Below are positions 58,501 to 64,000 of a DNA stretch of 64,000 nucleotides, piece by piece. The stretch is taken from contig CATQJL010000157.1 of NCBI GenBank assembly GCA_958299035.1, positions 1 through 64,000 on the forward strand, read 5' to 3'. The position numbers and the translations under genes are program-made. The notes beneath the pieces were generated by a model, which was not told the origin of the DNA, searched no databases, and was given only the letters and a program-made list of their open reading frames with translations. The stretch comes from Cylicocyclus nassatus. Lineage: Eukaryota > Nematoda > Chromadorea > Rhabditida > Strongylidae. Positions within the stretch are counted from its first letter, which is position 1. Each line of letters opens with the position of its first letter.

Positions 58501-61500
58501 TGGGAGATAAGACTGTTAAGATGGTACAACTCAATACTCTTTCCGGGTCCAACAAGCAACCCCATGGAACATCGGATGTTAACCAAGTTTGCTATAGAGT
58601 TCGGCTGACTAACAATATCTTATTACCAAAACGATCTAAAAACATCGTGCCGGCTATAATTGACGGGTATTTTTCTACTCGACCTCTTGACTTCCTTATA
58701 GAAGATAACTTGAGAGAATACCCTCAGTTTTATGTCGTAGGAAGATCCTTGGTAACACCAATGTTCGATGGCCTTTGCAACATTCTGATAATGAACCCCT
58801 CGTATACCGATATACATCTGTTTCAAGGGATGAATATAGCCTCCGCTACGCCTCTACCTGAATCTACTGCCCAAGTGAGCGCCGTAGATATCAACTCGAG
58901 ATATCCAGTTCGTAAAATGGCAGTGCCACCTGAAACCGATTGGGAAGAAAGAATGCCACGTTTCCCCGTAATGAAGCTTAACTATGACGTAGTCAATGAG
59001 ATCGATTTCTCTGCTAGCGTGTTAGCATCAGGGGACCTAGAAGCACTCAAAGGTTTGATACGAAAACATGCAAAAGCCTTCGTTGGCCCAGACGGACACC
59101 TAGGACATTACAATGGACCCATCAGGCACAGGATAGACTTGGTAAGAAACGCGGACATACCTGCTCGTAAAATCTATAGAGTACCGCTAGAGAAAAGACG
59201 AGAAATTCAAAGGCAGATTGAAGAAATGCTGAAGGAGGGCATCATCAGGGAAAGCCACTCTCCCTTCTGCGCTCCCATTGTCCTGGTTAGAAAGAAAGAT
59301 GCAAATAGCTGGAGGTTCACTATTGACTTTCGTGGGTTAAATGCCATTACCAAAGTTCAGCAATCCATCTTGCCAAATATACAAGATATCGTTGACCTAT
59401 GTGCCAACCAATGTCTTTATACGTCCCTAGACTTTGAGCAAGGATTTTTCCAAATCCCACTAGAACGGTCGCATTGTGAACGAACTGCGTTCGCCTGTTT
59501 TCTTGGCACGTTTGAGTTTGTACGAATGCCCATGGGATTGAAGGGTGCACCCGCAACCTTTCAAAGAATCATGGAGGATTTTAAAAGATTTCTCCGAGCG
59601 CGCGTTTTCATATATATCGATGATTTAATTATAACATCTGAATCGCCGCGAGAACATCTACAAGATATAGACGAAGTGCTCACTAAGATTGAGCAAATAG
59701 GAATGAAGCTTAAACCTTCAAAATGCGAGTTCGCAAAAGACAAAATCAAATTTTTAGGTTTTGTATTGAGTAAGGAAGGAATACAACCAGATCCCGACAA
59801 GACTAAAGCCATCAATAACTACCCACGCCCAAGCAATGCGTCGGAAGTTCGAGCCTTCATTGGAATGTGCTCTTTCTTTAGACGTTTCATTCGGAACTTT
59901 GCAACGATAGCCGCACCCCTATTTGTTCTGATTAGGAAAGATGTTCCATTTCACTGGTCAGAAGAATGCCAGAATGCGATGACACGGCTGAAAAGAGCCC
60001 TAACATCGGCACCTATTCTAGTAGCACCACGCCTTGGAACGCCTTTCATAATCGAGACAGACAGTTCAGGGAAAGCTTTAGCGGGTGTGCTAAAACAAAA
60101 CCAAAATGGGGAGGTAAAAGTAATCGCTTATGCTAGCCGTACCTTGAATTCTCAAGAAGCTCGCTATCCAGCAATCGAGCTAGAGGCCCTAGGATTAGTG
60201 TTTGCCGTACAGAAATTTAGACCATACATTGATGGTGCAAAATGCACGGTAATAACAGATCACGCGCCGTTAAAAGCGTTACTACATCGTAAAGACTTGA
60301 TAGGACGCCTAGCTAAGTATCAAATCATTTTACAAGAATATGATATCGATATTGTATATCGCCCAGGTAAAAACAATATCGTTTGTGATACTCTTTCTCG
60401 TTTTCCGCCGGTGAACGCTATTCCTAGCATAGACAACAGGGATGAAAACCTAATTTCAATGGAAGCCGTGAGAAAAGAGCAAGACGAAACTCTATGGATA
60501 TCTGACTATAAGCGAGCCCTAACCGAAAACTCTGACGTACCCGAATTATCAGAGTATCTTCTTCTTGATAATATACTCTATAAAATTCCAGTCAGACTTT
60601 CTCAAGAACCTCAGTTGGTACTCCCAGAAAACACTCAGGTAGGAAAAAAATTAATCCAAAATCTACATGCCTCCCAATTGGGTACGGCTCATCTTGGAAT
60701 CAAAAAGACTCATAGCGCAGTGGCCAAAATCGCCGTTTGGAATACTATGTACCAGGATGTGACTTCACACGTTTCGACTTGCAAGCTTTGTCAAATCAGA
60801 AAAGATCCTGCTATGTACAGGATTACAGAACCGATGAGTTTATTTAAATTAGTTACACGACCTTGGCAACGAGTACATTCAGACTGCATCGGACCACTTC
60901 CCCTAACTTTGAATGGAAACAAATTTCTTATCGTTTTTGTTGATTCATTCTCAAAGTACATAATCGCCGAACCAATCCCAGATCAAAAGGCGCTGACCGC
61001 TTGCGACATTTTCATAAAAAGACTAGTTGCGCGTTTTGGCCCTCCAAATCTACTAGTAACTGATCAAGGATCTAACTATTCAAGCGAAGATTTCAAGAAT
61101 ACCCTCAAGTTGTTAGGAGTAGAACATAAAACAAGTACACCCTACCACCATCAAAGTAATGGTCAAGTCGAACGAGCAAACCGAACTTTAGAAGAACTTA
61201 TTTCTATCGCCAGTATGCAATACACTGACACTTGGGATAACTTATTGTTTTTAATAACACACGCATATAATAGCAATGAGAACTCGCAAACCAAATATTC
61301 ACCTTTTTTCTTGGTTCATGGATATGAGTCTAACAACCCTTTCCGACTAGCCCTACATCTTCCTACCAGGAGATATCTAGACGAAGATAGCTATGTAGAA
61401 CAACTTACTTCCATTCTCAAGAACGTATGGAAACACGTAACTGAAAACCTTAAGTCATCACAATCTACTCAGAAGCATCACTACGATCTTCGAAAACGTG

Positions 61501-61688
61501 TTAATCCGGCCGATTATAAAATTGGAGATTTGATTCTAATCCGCAAAGAAGTCGGATCAAAAATTGCAGATCGTTTCGAGGGTCCCTATGAAATTTTGGA
61601 GATAAGCAAACCAAATGTTACAATTCGCGATGGAAAACGAATCCGCACTATCCACGTAAATAGGACAAAGCTTTATAAGGACGCTTGA
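54480..61688 (+). CDS. Gag - envelope-like - Pol polyprotein
   Basis: One uninterrupted frame of 2,402 codons from the first ATG (54480) to TGA. A TTG at 54459 is in frame, but the ATG is the simplest start. Order (residues from the ATG): Ty3-type Gag capsid about 43-223; RG-rich basic segment 275-309; PPYY at 334-337; hydrophobic signal-like segment 358-373; Cys-containing ectodomain; furin-type sites at 633-638 and 1067-1070; transmembrane helix 1111-1138 with a Lys-rich tail; protease DSGAS from 1241; RT with YIDD at 1712-1715; RNase H; integrase HHCC plus D2135/D2195/E2231 (D,D35E); GPY/F near 2368. All catalytic residues checked are present and there is no internal stop, so it could encode working enzymes. 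Metaviruses normally place env after pol; here it sits between Gag and protease. No frameshift separates Gag from Pol. Confidence 0.95.
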   Translation: MRKTLSEEFQEIVRNAANAVRNENKSFHFKSEHKPPKSKTVLMSVEDNPIYRSFKILNERVEKFSGATDRTFEEFLEEYRDIVSRFKITHAVAKSLLPMFLTGSAKIKYNSIDNINDLTWEQLVTELATRCKNEALLSNVRDELHGLTQGKDTVGDFARKVMAKTKLAYQGQDRGLVTQLAIDFFIKGLRPDIRKAIRRLPKHEEFEDVVTSAEKEARILEQERREDQEVLRSINSLITDDKIDKLQTQLNNLTLGTNSSWNKRANWGPPNNIPRGRGRGNRRAGFERSPNLGNRGGFSRGFFRPRGSGPFLPPRNYPSFPPNFYYPQSYPLRPPYYPANQPRASARPRRLPIAPTTNLFCLACIFVILTPSVTGDFQVCGTSQFAQVLSLPKPVACHVSAEEPMIRTKVQVFNTKNDPLQVTGVKCFKDVIKISVYNILYIRISYSVIERLRLPVSAEDCRVAKVTYMIRGHILHQVTEGLYMTSEIEDINASLPLLGSATHLRSLYSMEIGEIASFDGRSVVSFLGDLRNCSIKDGKCLTPDAVVIWEPIQTPPFCKLELIGIYDGLVTSSYVVILENELTFEFHNNFYAQANLVRHCSIQGVFLTSSNQLLAFPQIPPGLSVQDFLASSRRRSKRGLRKWIDAEGHISSYELISKEVVPLIARLYFIRELQQVPPFHVTPISEPILLQEIKRWNISNTDFQRRIQLYAEEAPHISALRTVRYGEYRKKQLDLFKRIRRSRALTYAEFQIRQDLERGISDVFDEYLNEEFGRLDLQFDPRRAQNATVPYFEESRLALISVDATPFYAFQLPRTTSRRIDAPLKAVPVTTPSPPLFRQTTANSMLSTTSTTQPKPKPTRTRLHPLPADDTTPLPRYRASRTRFHPLPAEDTTPSPRYRPSRNSPQTTSNDDLSARIDFNNICARQYQEIRQLRAFRLVDPTWMVRMLLDRDDVAATVENDELYVSKCKPITSFEIIESHEVNGTCYTSTPVLIEGGELWFSVPGTKDLVQESSTAPCPFMGNVKTNNVQHLLSPMMMINQKARPFLFGPPPTFIEDSRRFTQDYLRYKRGLLEDALSHAQEAGRKVGRGLRSIYEATTAKLSEGVNAIKWSVLYFLLWILIPLIIIGILVLACCLYIKLYMVRRTAGTAATAMIELASSFSGKKTTTKEKKKGKRSKHEVNTVLVQEEASPTEELLFVPRIYSIDYRNTKHYRLPYIEIQLRHCRRPPNEPFRPLVALIDSGASVSYGRKSELLKRGANVHKKNVSKIVARAANGTDVPLIGPFCFTVTIAHGYEILHGLYAAEDHDCPAPILLGSDFISRLNQSGHALTIDLHNSSLTVGDKTVKMVQLNTLSGSNKQPHGTSDVNQVCYRVRLTNNILLPKRSKNIVPAIIDGYFSTRPLDFLIEDNLREYPQFYVVGRSLVTPMFDGLCNILIMNPSYTDIHLFQGMNIASATPLPESTAQVSAVDINSRYPVRKMAVPPETDWEERMPRFPVMKLNYDVVNEIDFSASVLASGDLEALKGLIRKHAKAFVGPDGHLGHYNGPIRHRIDLVRNADIPARKIYRVPLEKRREIQRQIEEMLKEGIIRESHSPFCAPIVLVRKKDANSWRFTIDFRGLNAITKVQQSILPNIQDIVDLCANQCLYTSLDFEQGFFQIPLERSHCERTAFACFLGTFEFVRMPMGLKGAPATFQRIMEDFKRFLRARVFIYIDDLIITSESPREHLQDIDEVLTKIEQIGMKLKPSKCEFAKDKIKFLGFVLSKEGIQPDPDKTKAINNYPRPSNASEVRAFIGMCSFFRRFIRNFATIAAPLFVLIRKDVPFHWSEECQNAMTRLKRALTSAPILVAPRLGTPFIIETDSSGKALAGVLKQNQNGEVKVIAYASRTLNSQEARYPAIELEALGLVFAVQKFRPYIDGAKCTVITDHAPLKALLHRKDLIGRLAKYQIILQEYDIDIVYRPGKNNIVCDTLSRFPPVNAIPSIDNRDENLISMEAVRKEQDETLWISDYKRALTENSDVPELSEYLLLDNILYKIPVRLSQEPQLVLPENTQVGKKLIQNLHASQLGTAHLGIKKTHSAVAKIAVWNTMYQDVTSHVSTCKLCQIRKDPAMYRITEPMSLFKLVTRPWQRVHSDCIGPLPLTLNGNKFLIVFVDSFSKYIIAEPIPDQKALTACDIFIKRLVARFGPPNLLVTDQGSNYSSEDFKNTLKLLGVEHKTSTPYHHQSNGQVERANRTLEELISIASMQYTDTWDNLLFLITHAYNSNENSQTKYSPFFLVHGYESNNPFRLALHLPTRRYLDEDSYVEQLTSILKNVWKHVTENLKSSQSTQKHHYDLRKRVNPADYKIGDLILIRKEVGSKIADRFEGPYEILEISKPNVTIRDGKRIRTIHVNRTKLYKDA
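55530..58013 (+). other. envelope-like glycoprotein segment between Gag and Pol
   Basis: About 800 residues with the layout of a class of viral surface proteins: a hydrophobic signal-like segment (residues 358-373; 55551-55598) with a plausible cleavage point after G375; an ectodomain with spaced cysteines; NxS/T sites at residues 492, 532, 697, 786 and 983; a furin-type RRRSKR site (56376-56393); a Pro/Thr-rich linker with a duplicated 21-residue unit (57058-57183); a second RYKR site (57678-57689); a 28-residue transmembrane helix (57810-57893); and a Lys-rich cytoplasmic tail. I cannot assign it to a named envelope family (baculovirus F-like, phlebovirus-like and chuvirus-like are all candidates). 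Insertion by this signal and helix would leave both Gag and Pol in the cytosol, which is topologically consistent. Confidence 0.75.
57058..57183 (+). repeat. tandem 63-bp duplication in the envelope-like linker
   Basis: 57058-57120 and 57121-57183 are two diverged copies of a 63-bp unit (21 residues each, containing HPLPA(D/E)DTTP and PRYR). The duplication keeps the frame and lengthens the Pro/Thr-rich linker before the membrane-proximal part. Confidence 0.9.
58146..58493 (+). other. aspartic protease domain
   Basis: A hydrophobic run followed by DSGAS (D1241, codon at 58200) is the retropepsin active site; a later ILLGSDF motif is the conserved second half of the fold. Retropepsins act as dimers and cut the polyprotein. 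It lies about 100 residues after the transmembrane helix, so it would work on the cytosolic side. Confidence 0.9.
59181..59783 (+). other. reverse transcriptase domain
   Basis: Contains the conserved RT blocks in order: a WRFTIDFRGLN block, motif A S-L-D-F-E-Q-G-F-F-Q-I (D1651), the M-P-M-G-L-K-G-A-P-A-T-F-Q block, and the catalytic YIDD (59613-59624), followed by K-F-L-G-F at the thumb boundary. The phenylalanines in GFFQI and the GLKGAPATFQ wording are typical of Ty3/Gypsy RTs. Confidence 0.97.
60021..60413 (+). other. RNase H domain
   Basis: A standard Ty3/Gypsy RNase H with ETDSSGKALAGVL (D1861), Y-P-A-I-E-L-E-A-L (E1900), TDHAPL (D1927) and a final VCDTLSR (D1970). The four acidic residues expected at the active site are present. 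It removes the RNA strand during cDNA synthesis. Confidence 0.95.
60636..61673 (+). other. integrase domain (HHCC, D,D35E, GPY/F)
   Basis: The N-terminal zinc site is H2063-H2071-C2101-C2104. The catalytic triad is D2135 (VHSDCIGP), D2195 (TDQGS) and E2231 (NGQVERAN), with exactly 35 residues between the last two. Near the C-terminus FEGPYEIL is the GPY/F module of one Ty3/Gypsy branch. No chromodomain follows, so insertion into the satellite was not obviously guided by a histone-mark reader. The 4-bp target duplication is consistent with this integrase class. Confidence 0.97.
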
Positions 61689-61847
61689 TGTAATTATTCA
61701 TGTAGTGTTTACATGTACAAAACTACAATTCTTTTATTGCGGGAGGTGATTAAAAAAAAACAATAAGCTGATCAGCCTGGAGGTGTTTTTTTTTGTCCTT
61801 TTGGGTACCATTACAGAGAAAAAAAAGGTATCAAAAAAAATTGACAG
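61689..61847 (+). other. short spacer between pol and the antisense gene
   Basis: 159 bp, rich in A and T homopolymers, with no ORF. It would hold the 3' ends of the antisense transcript. I see no clear polyadenylation signal on the minus strand. Confidence 0.5.
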
Positions 61848-62306
61848 TTAAATAGCCGTCTCCAAGGGAGGAGCAGAAGGCTCCACCGTGCGAGGAGAAT
61901 AAGCAGGCGGAGCCTGCGGCTCCTCCCTCGGAGCCGGAGGAGTTGCATGTCCTCTTGCATGGCGGCTAATCACTCGCGACTGATTCCATTCTTTGTAACG
62001 TCGCCACACGGCGTATGCCAGCAGCAACAAGAAAAAGATGGTTGCAGCTGTAAGAGAAAAGAATGGTTTCATAGTTTAACTTTTTACAGGAAATGCTGCC
62101 TCTTTTTTTTTGCGTGAACAGAAAAAAAACCCACCAATGCTAAAACCCGAAATGGCTGAAGCTTCAGCTGGGTGATTAGCAGAGGTGTCTTCACAAAATT
62201 TATTTTCAGTTGCCTCGTAACAGATGCAAAAAACGGAGCCGGAGTCCTGGTAACACACTCCACGGTCGAAACAACGAAATGGGCAGTAGCTCCTGTCAAC
62301 GATCAT
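61848..62306 (-). CDS. antisense EGF-like / transmembrane / late-domain protein (two exons)
   Basis: Model: exon 62306-62135, intron 62134-62048, exon 62047-61848 (stop TAA), giving 123 residues. Seen: six cysteines (8, 12, 18, 27, 29, 38) with EGF spacing CX3CX5CX8CXCX8C and a G-V-C turn. The 87-nt intron starts GTGGGT and ends CTTTTCTCTTACAG; splicing keeps the frame and joins two half-hydrophobic stretches into one 22-residue helix (51-72), followed by RRYK. The tail has PPAY (104-107), PSAP (114-117) and a C-terminal ETAI that fits a PDZ ligand. Known: PPxY and P(S/T)AP recruit NEDD4 ligases and TSG101. There is no signal peptide after the ATG used; a T-rich acceptor (TTTTCTTTTCCAG, ending at 62308) just upstream suggests a further 5' exon or trans-splicing, unless it is a signal-less type III membrane protein as in neuregulins. 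Function unknown. Without splicing the two exons would be separate 76- and 74-codon frames. Confidence 0.7.
62048..62134 (-). other. predicted intron in the antisense gene
   Basis: An 87-nt phase-1 intron on the minus strand: donor G/GTGGGT, acceptor with polypyrimidine tract CTTTTCTCTTACAG. Support comes from the clean fusion of the EGF frame with the transmembrane/tail frame. The intron contains runs of 8 T and 9 A, so an alternative is a homopolymer frameshift; the splice signals make the intron the better reading. Confidence 0.65.
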
Positions 62307-62308
62307 GC

Positions 62309-62500
62309 TGGAAAAGAAAAGCCTCTCTTACCGACAATACATTTACAAAAGAAGAATACAAAAGAAGATAAGAAGAAAAACTGACCTACAGAGAGCCGGC
62401 TAGTTCTAAGATCAATGCCAAAGTGGATTATCCAACGATCGATGTATTTCATCAACTTGTCCTTTCGCCTTGTCATCTTCAAGACCAGTGACTCAACTCC
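62309..62500 (-). other. 5' region of the antisense gene with polypyrimidine tract
   Basis: On the minus strand a long T/C-rich run precedes the acceptor ending at 62308. An overlapping frame (ATG near 62478) also reads through it as a Phe-rich stretch but ends at a TGA overlapping the EGF ATG and does not join it in phase by any good donor I could find. I therefore read it as an intron or leader, with the first exon not identified. Confidence 0.4.
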
Positions 62501-62557
62501 ACTATAATAATGACGTCATCATCGCCTTACCGGCTCCACCACTATCTGATGACGTCA
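62489..62557 (-). promoter_or_regulatory. cluster of three bZIP-type sites, putative antisense promoter
   Basis: Two identical palindromes ATGACGTCAT contain the CREB/ATF core TGACGTCA (62511-62518 and 62550-62557, 39 bp apart), and an AP-1-like TGACTCA lies at 62489-62495. They sit upstream of the antisense gene and about 300 bp before the 3' LTR. These cores are established bZIP binding sites in animals. An antisense promoter function is inferred from position; the sites are symmetrical and could also act as an enhancer for the LTR. Confidence 0.6.
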
Positions 62558-62840
62558 TTCTCGTCTCGCCTTACTACCGTATCCCTGCGATACAGTAACT
62601 TCGCGTCCAACATTTCCCTGTCATTTTTTTTCCTGCAATATTTGCTGTAGATTATTTAGATTGTATTACAAATCATCCGTTCGCCCTTTAGGTGGGCTTC
62701 AAAAAAAAAAAAAAACAACATCAAAACAAAAAAAAAGAGAGCTCCAACCCTCTCCACATCCTCTCCATTACTCTAGCCGTTCGTTGCGCAATCACAGCGG
62801 CTCCTCAAGATCCGAGACGGATCTTCTCCGAAGCGAAGGA
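62558..62840 (+). other. non-coding region before the 3' LTR with A-rich tracts
   Basis: No ORF of note. It has an A-run at 62701-62715, a purine tract A9GAGAG at about 62727-62740, and directly before the LTR a short interrupted purine stretch GAAGCGAAGGA (62830-62840) that is the likely plus-strand primer (polypurine tract), although it is weak. Confidence 0.5.
62807..62825 (+). other. perfect hairpin (8-bp arms, 3-nt loop) before the 3' LTR
   Basis: AAGATCCG (62807-62814), loop AGA, CGGATCTT (62818-62825): a perfect inverted repeat ending 15 bp before the LTR and next to the putative polypurine tract. In RNA it would form a stable small stem-loop. Confidence 0.7.
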
Positions 62841-63358
62841 TGTAATGGCAACGTGCAGTAATAACTATTCTATCGCCGGATATCGAGAAGGTTATCAACA
62901 TCGTACTTGTATAACGTCAACAACGCGGCAACAACGACAACGACGCTGACACGATGCTGTGCAAACTGGTGCCAGGCACAATTGTTTCATATTTGTAAAT
63001 GATACCGCGATATTAATTGTGCATAATGTCTTTGATCGAGGGAGTTGGAGCTTAATTAATTTTGGGCTCACATAAATACCTTAGCCACCAAGCAGTGGAC
63101 GGACGGATGGTTGGCCGACTCATTTTTTCCTGAATTTCATTTCTTCTATGAGATTTCTTCTCTCCTTCTATAGCTGTTCCTTTTCTAATGCATCTTGTAG
63201 GTTAGATTTCTTGTAGTCGTCTTGTAGGTTGTAGACCTCTGCTTGTCTAATAAATCTTTAGTATTAATCTCTAGTAGTTAGGCCCCTCTAGCCGCATAGT
63301 TAACCCCGGGGCCAATCCTATCGAACTCGCGAGCGACAAATACACCTCCGGGGTTACA
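62841..63358 (+). repeat. 3' LTR (518 bp)
   Basis: Same length and, by eye, the same sequence as the 5' LTR (52352-52869), starting TGTAATGG and ending GGGTTACA. AATAAA at 63249-63254 would direct 3' processing of the element RNA. It is followed at once by the AAGG target duplication. Confidence 0.97.
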
Positions 63359-63362
63359 AAGG
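63359..63362 (+). other. target-site duplication, right copy (AAGG)
   Basis: AAGG directly after the 3' LTR matches 52348-52351 and continues into the satellite as aaggcctacggg. Confidence 0.95.
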
Positions 63363-64000
63363 CCTACGGGCGAGTGTCAAGGCCTACGAGCGAGAGTCAA
63401 GGCCTACGAGTGAGTGTCAAGGCCTACGAGCGAGTGTCAAGGCCTACGAGCGAGTGTCAAGGCCTACGAGCGAGTGTCAAGGCCTATGAATGAGTGTCAA
63501 GGCCTACGAGCGAGTGTCAAGGCCTACGGGCGAGTGTCAAGGCCTACGAGTGAGTGTCAAGGCCTACGAGCGAGTGTCAAGGCCTACGAATGAGTGTCAA
63601 GGCCTACGAGCGAGTGTCAAGGCCTACGAGCGAGTGTCAAGGCCTACGGGCGAGTGTCAAGGCCTACGGGCGAGTGTCAAGGCCTACGAGCGAGTGTCAA
63701 GGCCTACGGGCGAGTGTCAAGGCCTACGAATGAGTGTCAAGGCCTACGAATGAGTGTCAAGGCCTACGAGCGAGTGTCAAGGCCTAGGAGCGAGTGTCAA
63801 GGCCTACGAGCGAGTGTCAAGGCCTACGAGCGAGTGTCAAGGCCTACGAGCGAGTGTCAAGGCCTACGAGCGAGTGTCAAGGCCTACGGGCGAGTGCCAA
63901 GGCCTACGGGCGAGTGTCAAGGCCTACGAGCGAGTGTCAAGGCCTACGGGCGAGTGTCAAGGCCTACGAATGAGTGTCAAGGCCTACGAATGAGTGTCAA
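63359..64000 (+). repeat. 20-bp satellite array, right of the retrotransposon
   Basis: About 32 further units of the same satellite continue to the window end. They carry variants also seen on the left side, for example gagagtcaagg at about 63391 (also near 1508, 2748, 46547 and 48478) and cctaggag at about 63783. The element therefore interrupted one continuous array. Confidence 0.95.

Larger units (their letters stand above)
52352..63358 (+). mobile_element. intact Ty3/Gypsy-type LTR retrotransposon with envelope-like and antisense genes
   Basis: An 11,007-bp element with two 518-bp LTRs, 4-bp target duplications, a primer binding site, an upstream zinc-knuckle ORF, one long Gag-Env-like-Pol ORF and a small antisense gene before the 3' LTR. 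The pol order PR-RT-RH-IN and the GPY/F tail assign it to Ty3/Gypsy (Metaviridae) rather than BEL/Pao or Copia. RT phrases such as GLKGAPATFQ and FIGMCSFFRRFI resemble nematode Gypsy elements from memory; this is not a database result. The LTRs show no difference by eye and the long ORF has no stop, so the insertion is young. No close named family can be assigned without a search. Confidence 0.95.

Noticed and set aside
62172..62384. Plus-strand 70-codon frame opposite the EGF-like exon
   Set aside because: It has no recognisable features and a Lys/Asn-rich end from low-complexity sequence; the opposite strand has the EGF cysteine pattern and matching splice signals.
62309..62478. Phe-rich hydrophobic frame as signal peptide exon of the antisense gene
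   Set aside because: Its hydrophobic part is the translation of a polypyrimidine tract, it ends in a stop overlapping the EGF ATG, and I found no donor that joins it in phase to the EGF exon.
61689..62840. A conventional env gene after pol on the plus strand
   Set aside because: No plus-strand frame longer than about 85 codons exists there; the envelope-like sequence is upstream, inside the polyprotein, and the gene in this region is antisense.

Overview
The window is eukaryotic. About 53 kb is one tandem array of a 20-bp satellite, and a single intact 11.0-kb LTR retrotransposon (52352-63358) is inserted into it. The organism is probably a very small animal, with a nematode favoured. Three things support this: two copies of a 26-nt PCR adapter used for ultra-low-input/SMART-type amplification, pol motifs in the style of nematode Ty3/Gypsy elements, and short T-rich splice signals. 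No taxonomic call can be proven from this window.

Layout: 1-26 and 511-536 are adapter sequence (artefacts). 27-52351 and 63359-64000 are satellite, unit tcaaggcctacgagcgagtg, about 2,600 units on the left and about 32 on the right. The units form higher-order blocks (tandem copies of roughly 0.8-3.5 kb, nested and of different ages) with a local subfamily of 16-bp units between 47.1 and 50.9 kb. I see no host gene in the array; the many short open frames in it follow from the repeat.

The retrotransposon has two apparently identical 518-bp LTRs (TGTAA...TTACA), a 4-bp AAGG target duplication, a tRNA-Gln-type primer binding site directly after the 5' LTR, and uninterrupted coding capacity, so it looks recent and possibly active. 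Its layout is unusual: (i) an upstream ORF (53419-54126) encodes an arginine-rich protein with two exact CCHC zinc knuckles and a third variant one; (ii) one 2,402-codon ORF (54480-61688) encodes Gag without a knuckle but with an RG-rich tail, then an envelope-like segment (internal signal sequence, two furin-type sites, Pro/Thr linker, transmembrane helix), then protease, RT, RNase H and a D,D35E integrase with GPY/F. The envelope-like part therefore lies between Gag and Pol in one frame; (iii) on the opposite strand, between pol and the 3' LTR, a small spliced gene (61848-62306) encodes an EGF-like domain, one transmembrane helix and a tail with PPAY, PSAP and a PDZ-type C-terminus. Three bZIP-type sites (two TGACGTCA, one TGACTCA) lie upstream of it, as an antisense promoter would.

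Together these parts suggest an envelope-bearing Ty3/Gypsy element with a separate nucleocapsid-like factor and an antisense membrane protein carrying ESCRT-recruiting motifs. The domains are read directly from sequence; their roles and the splicing are inference.
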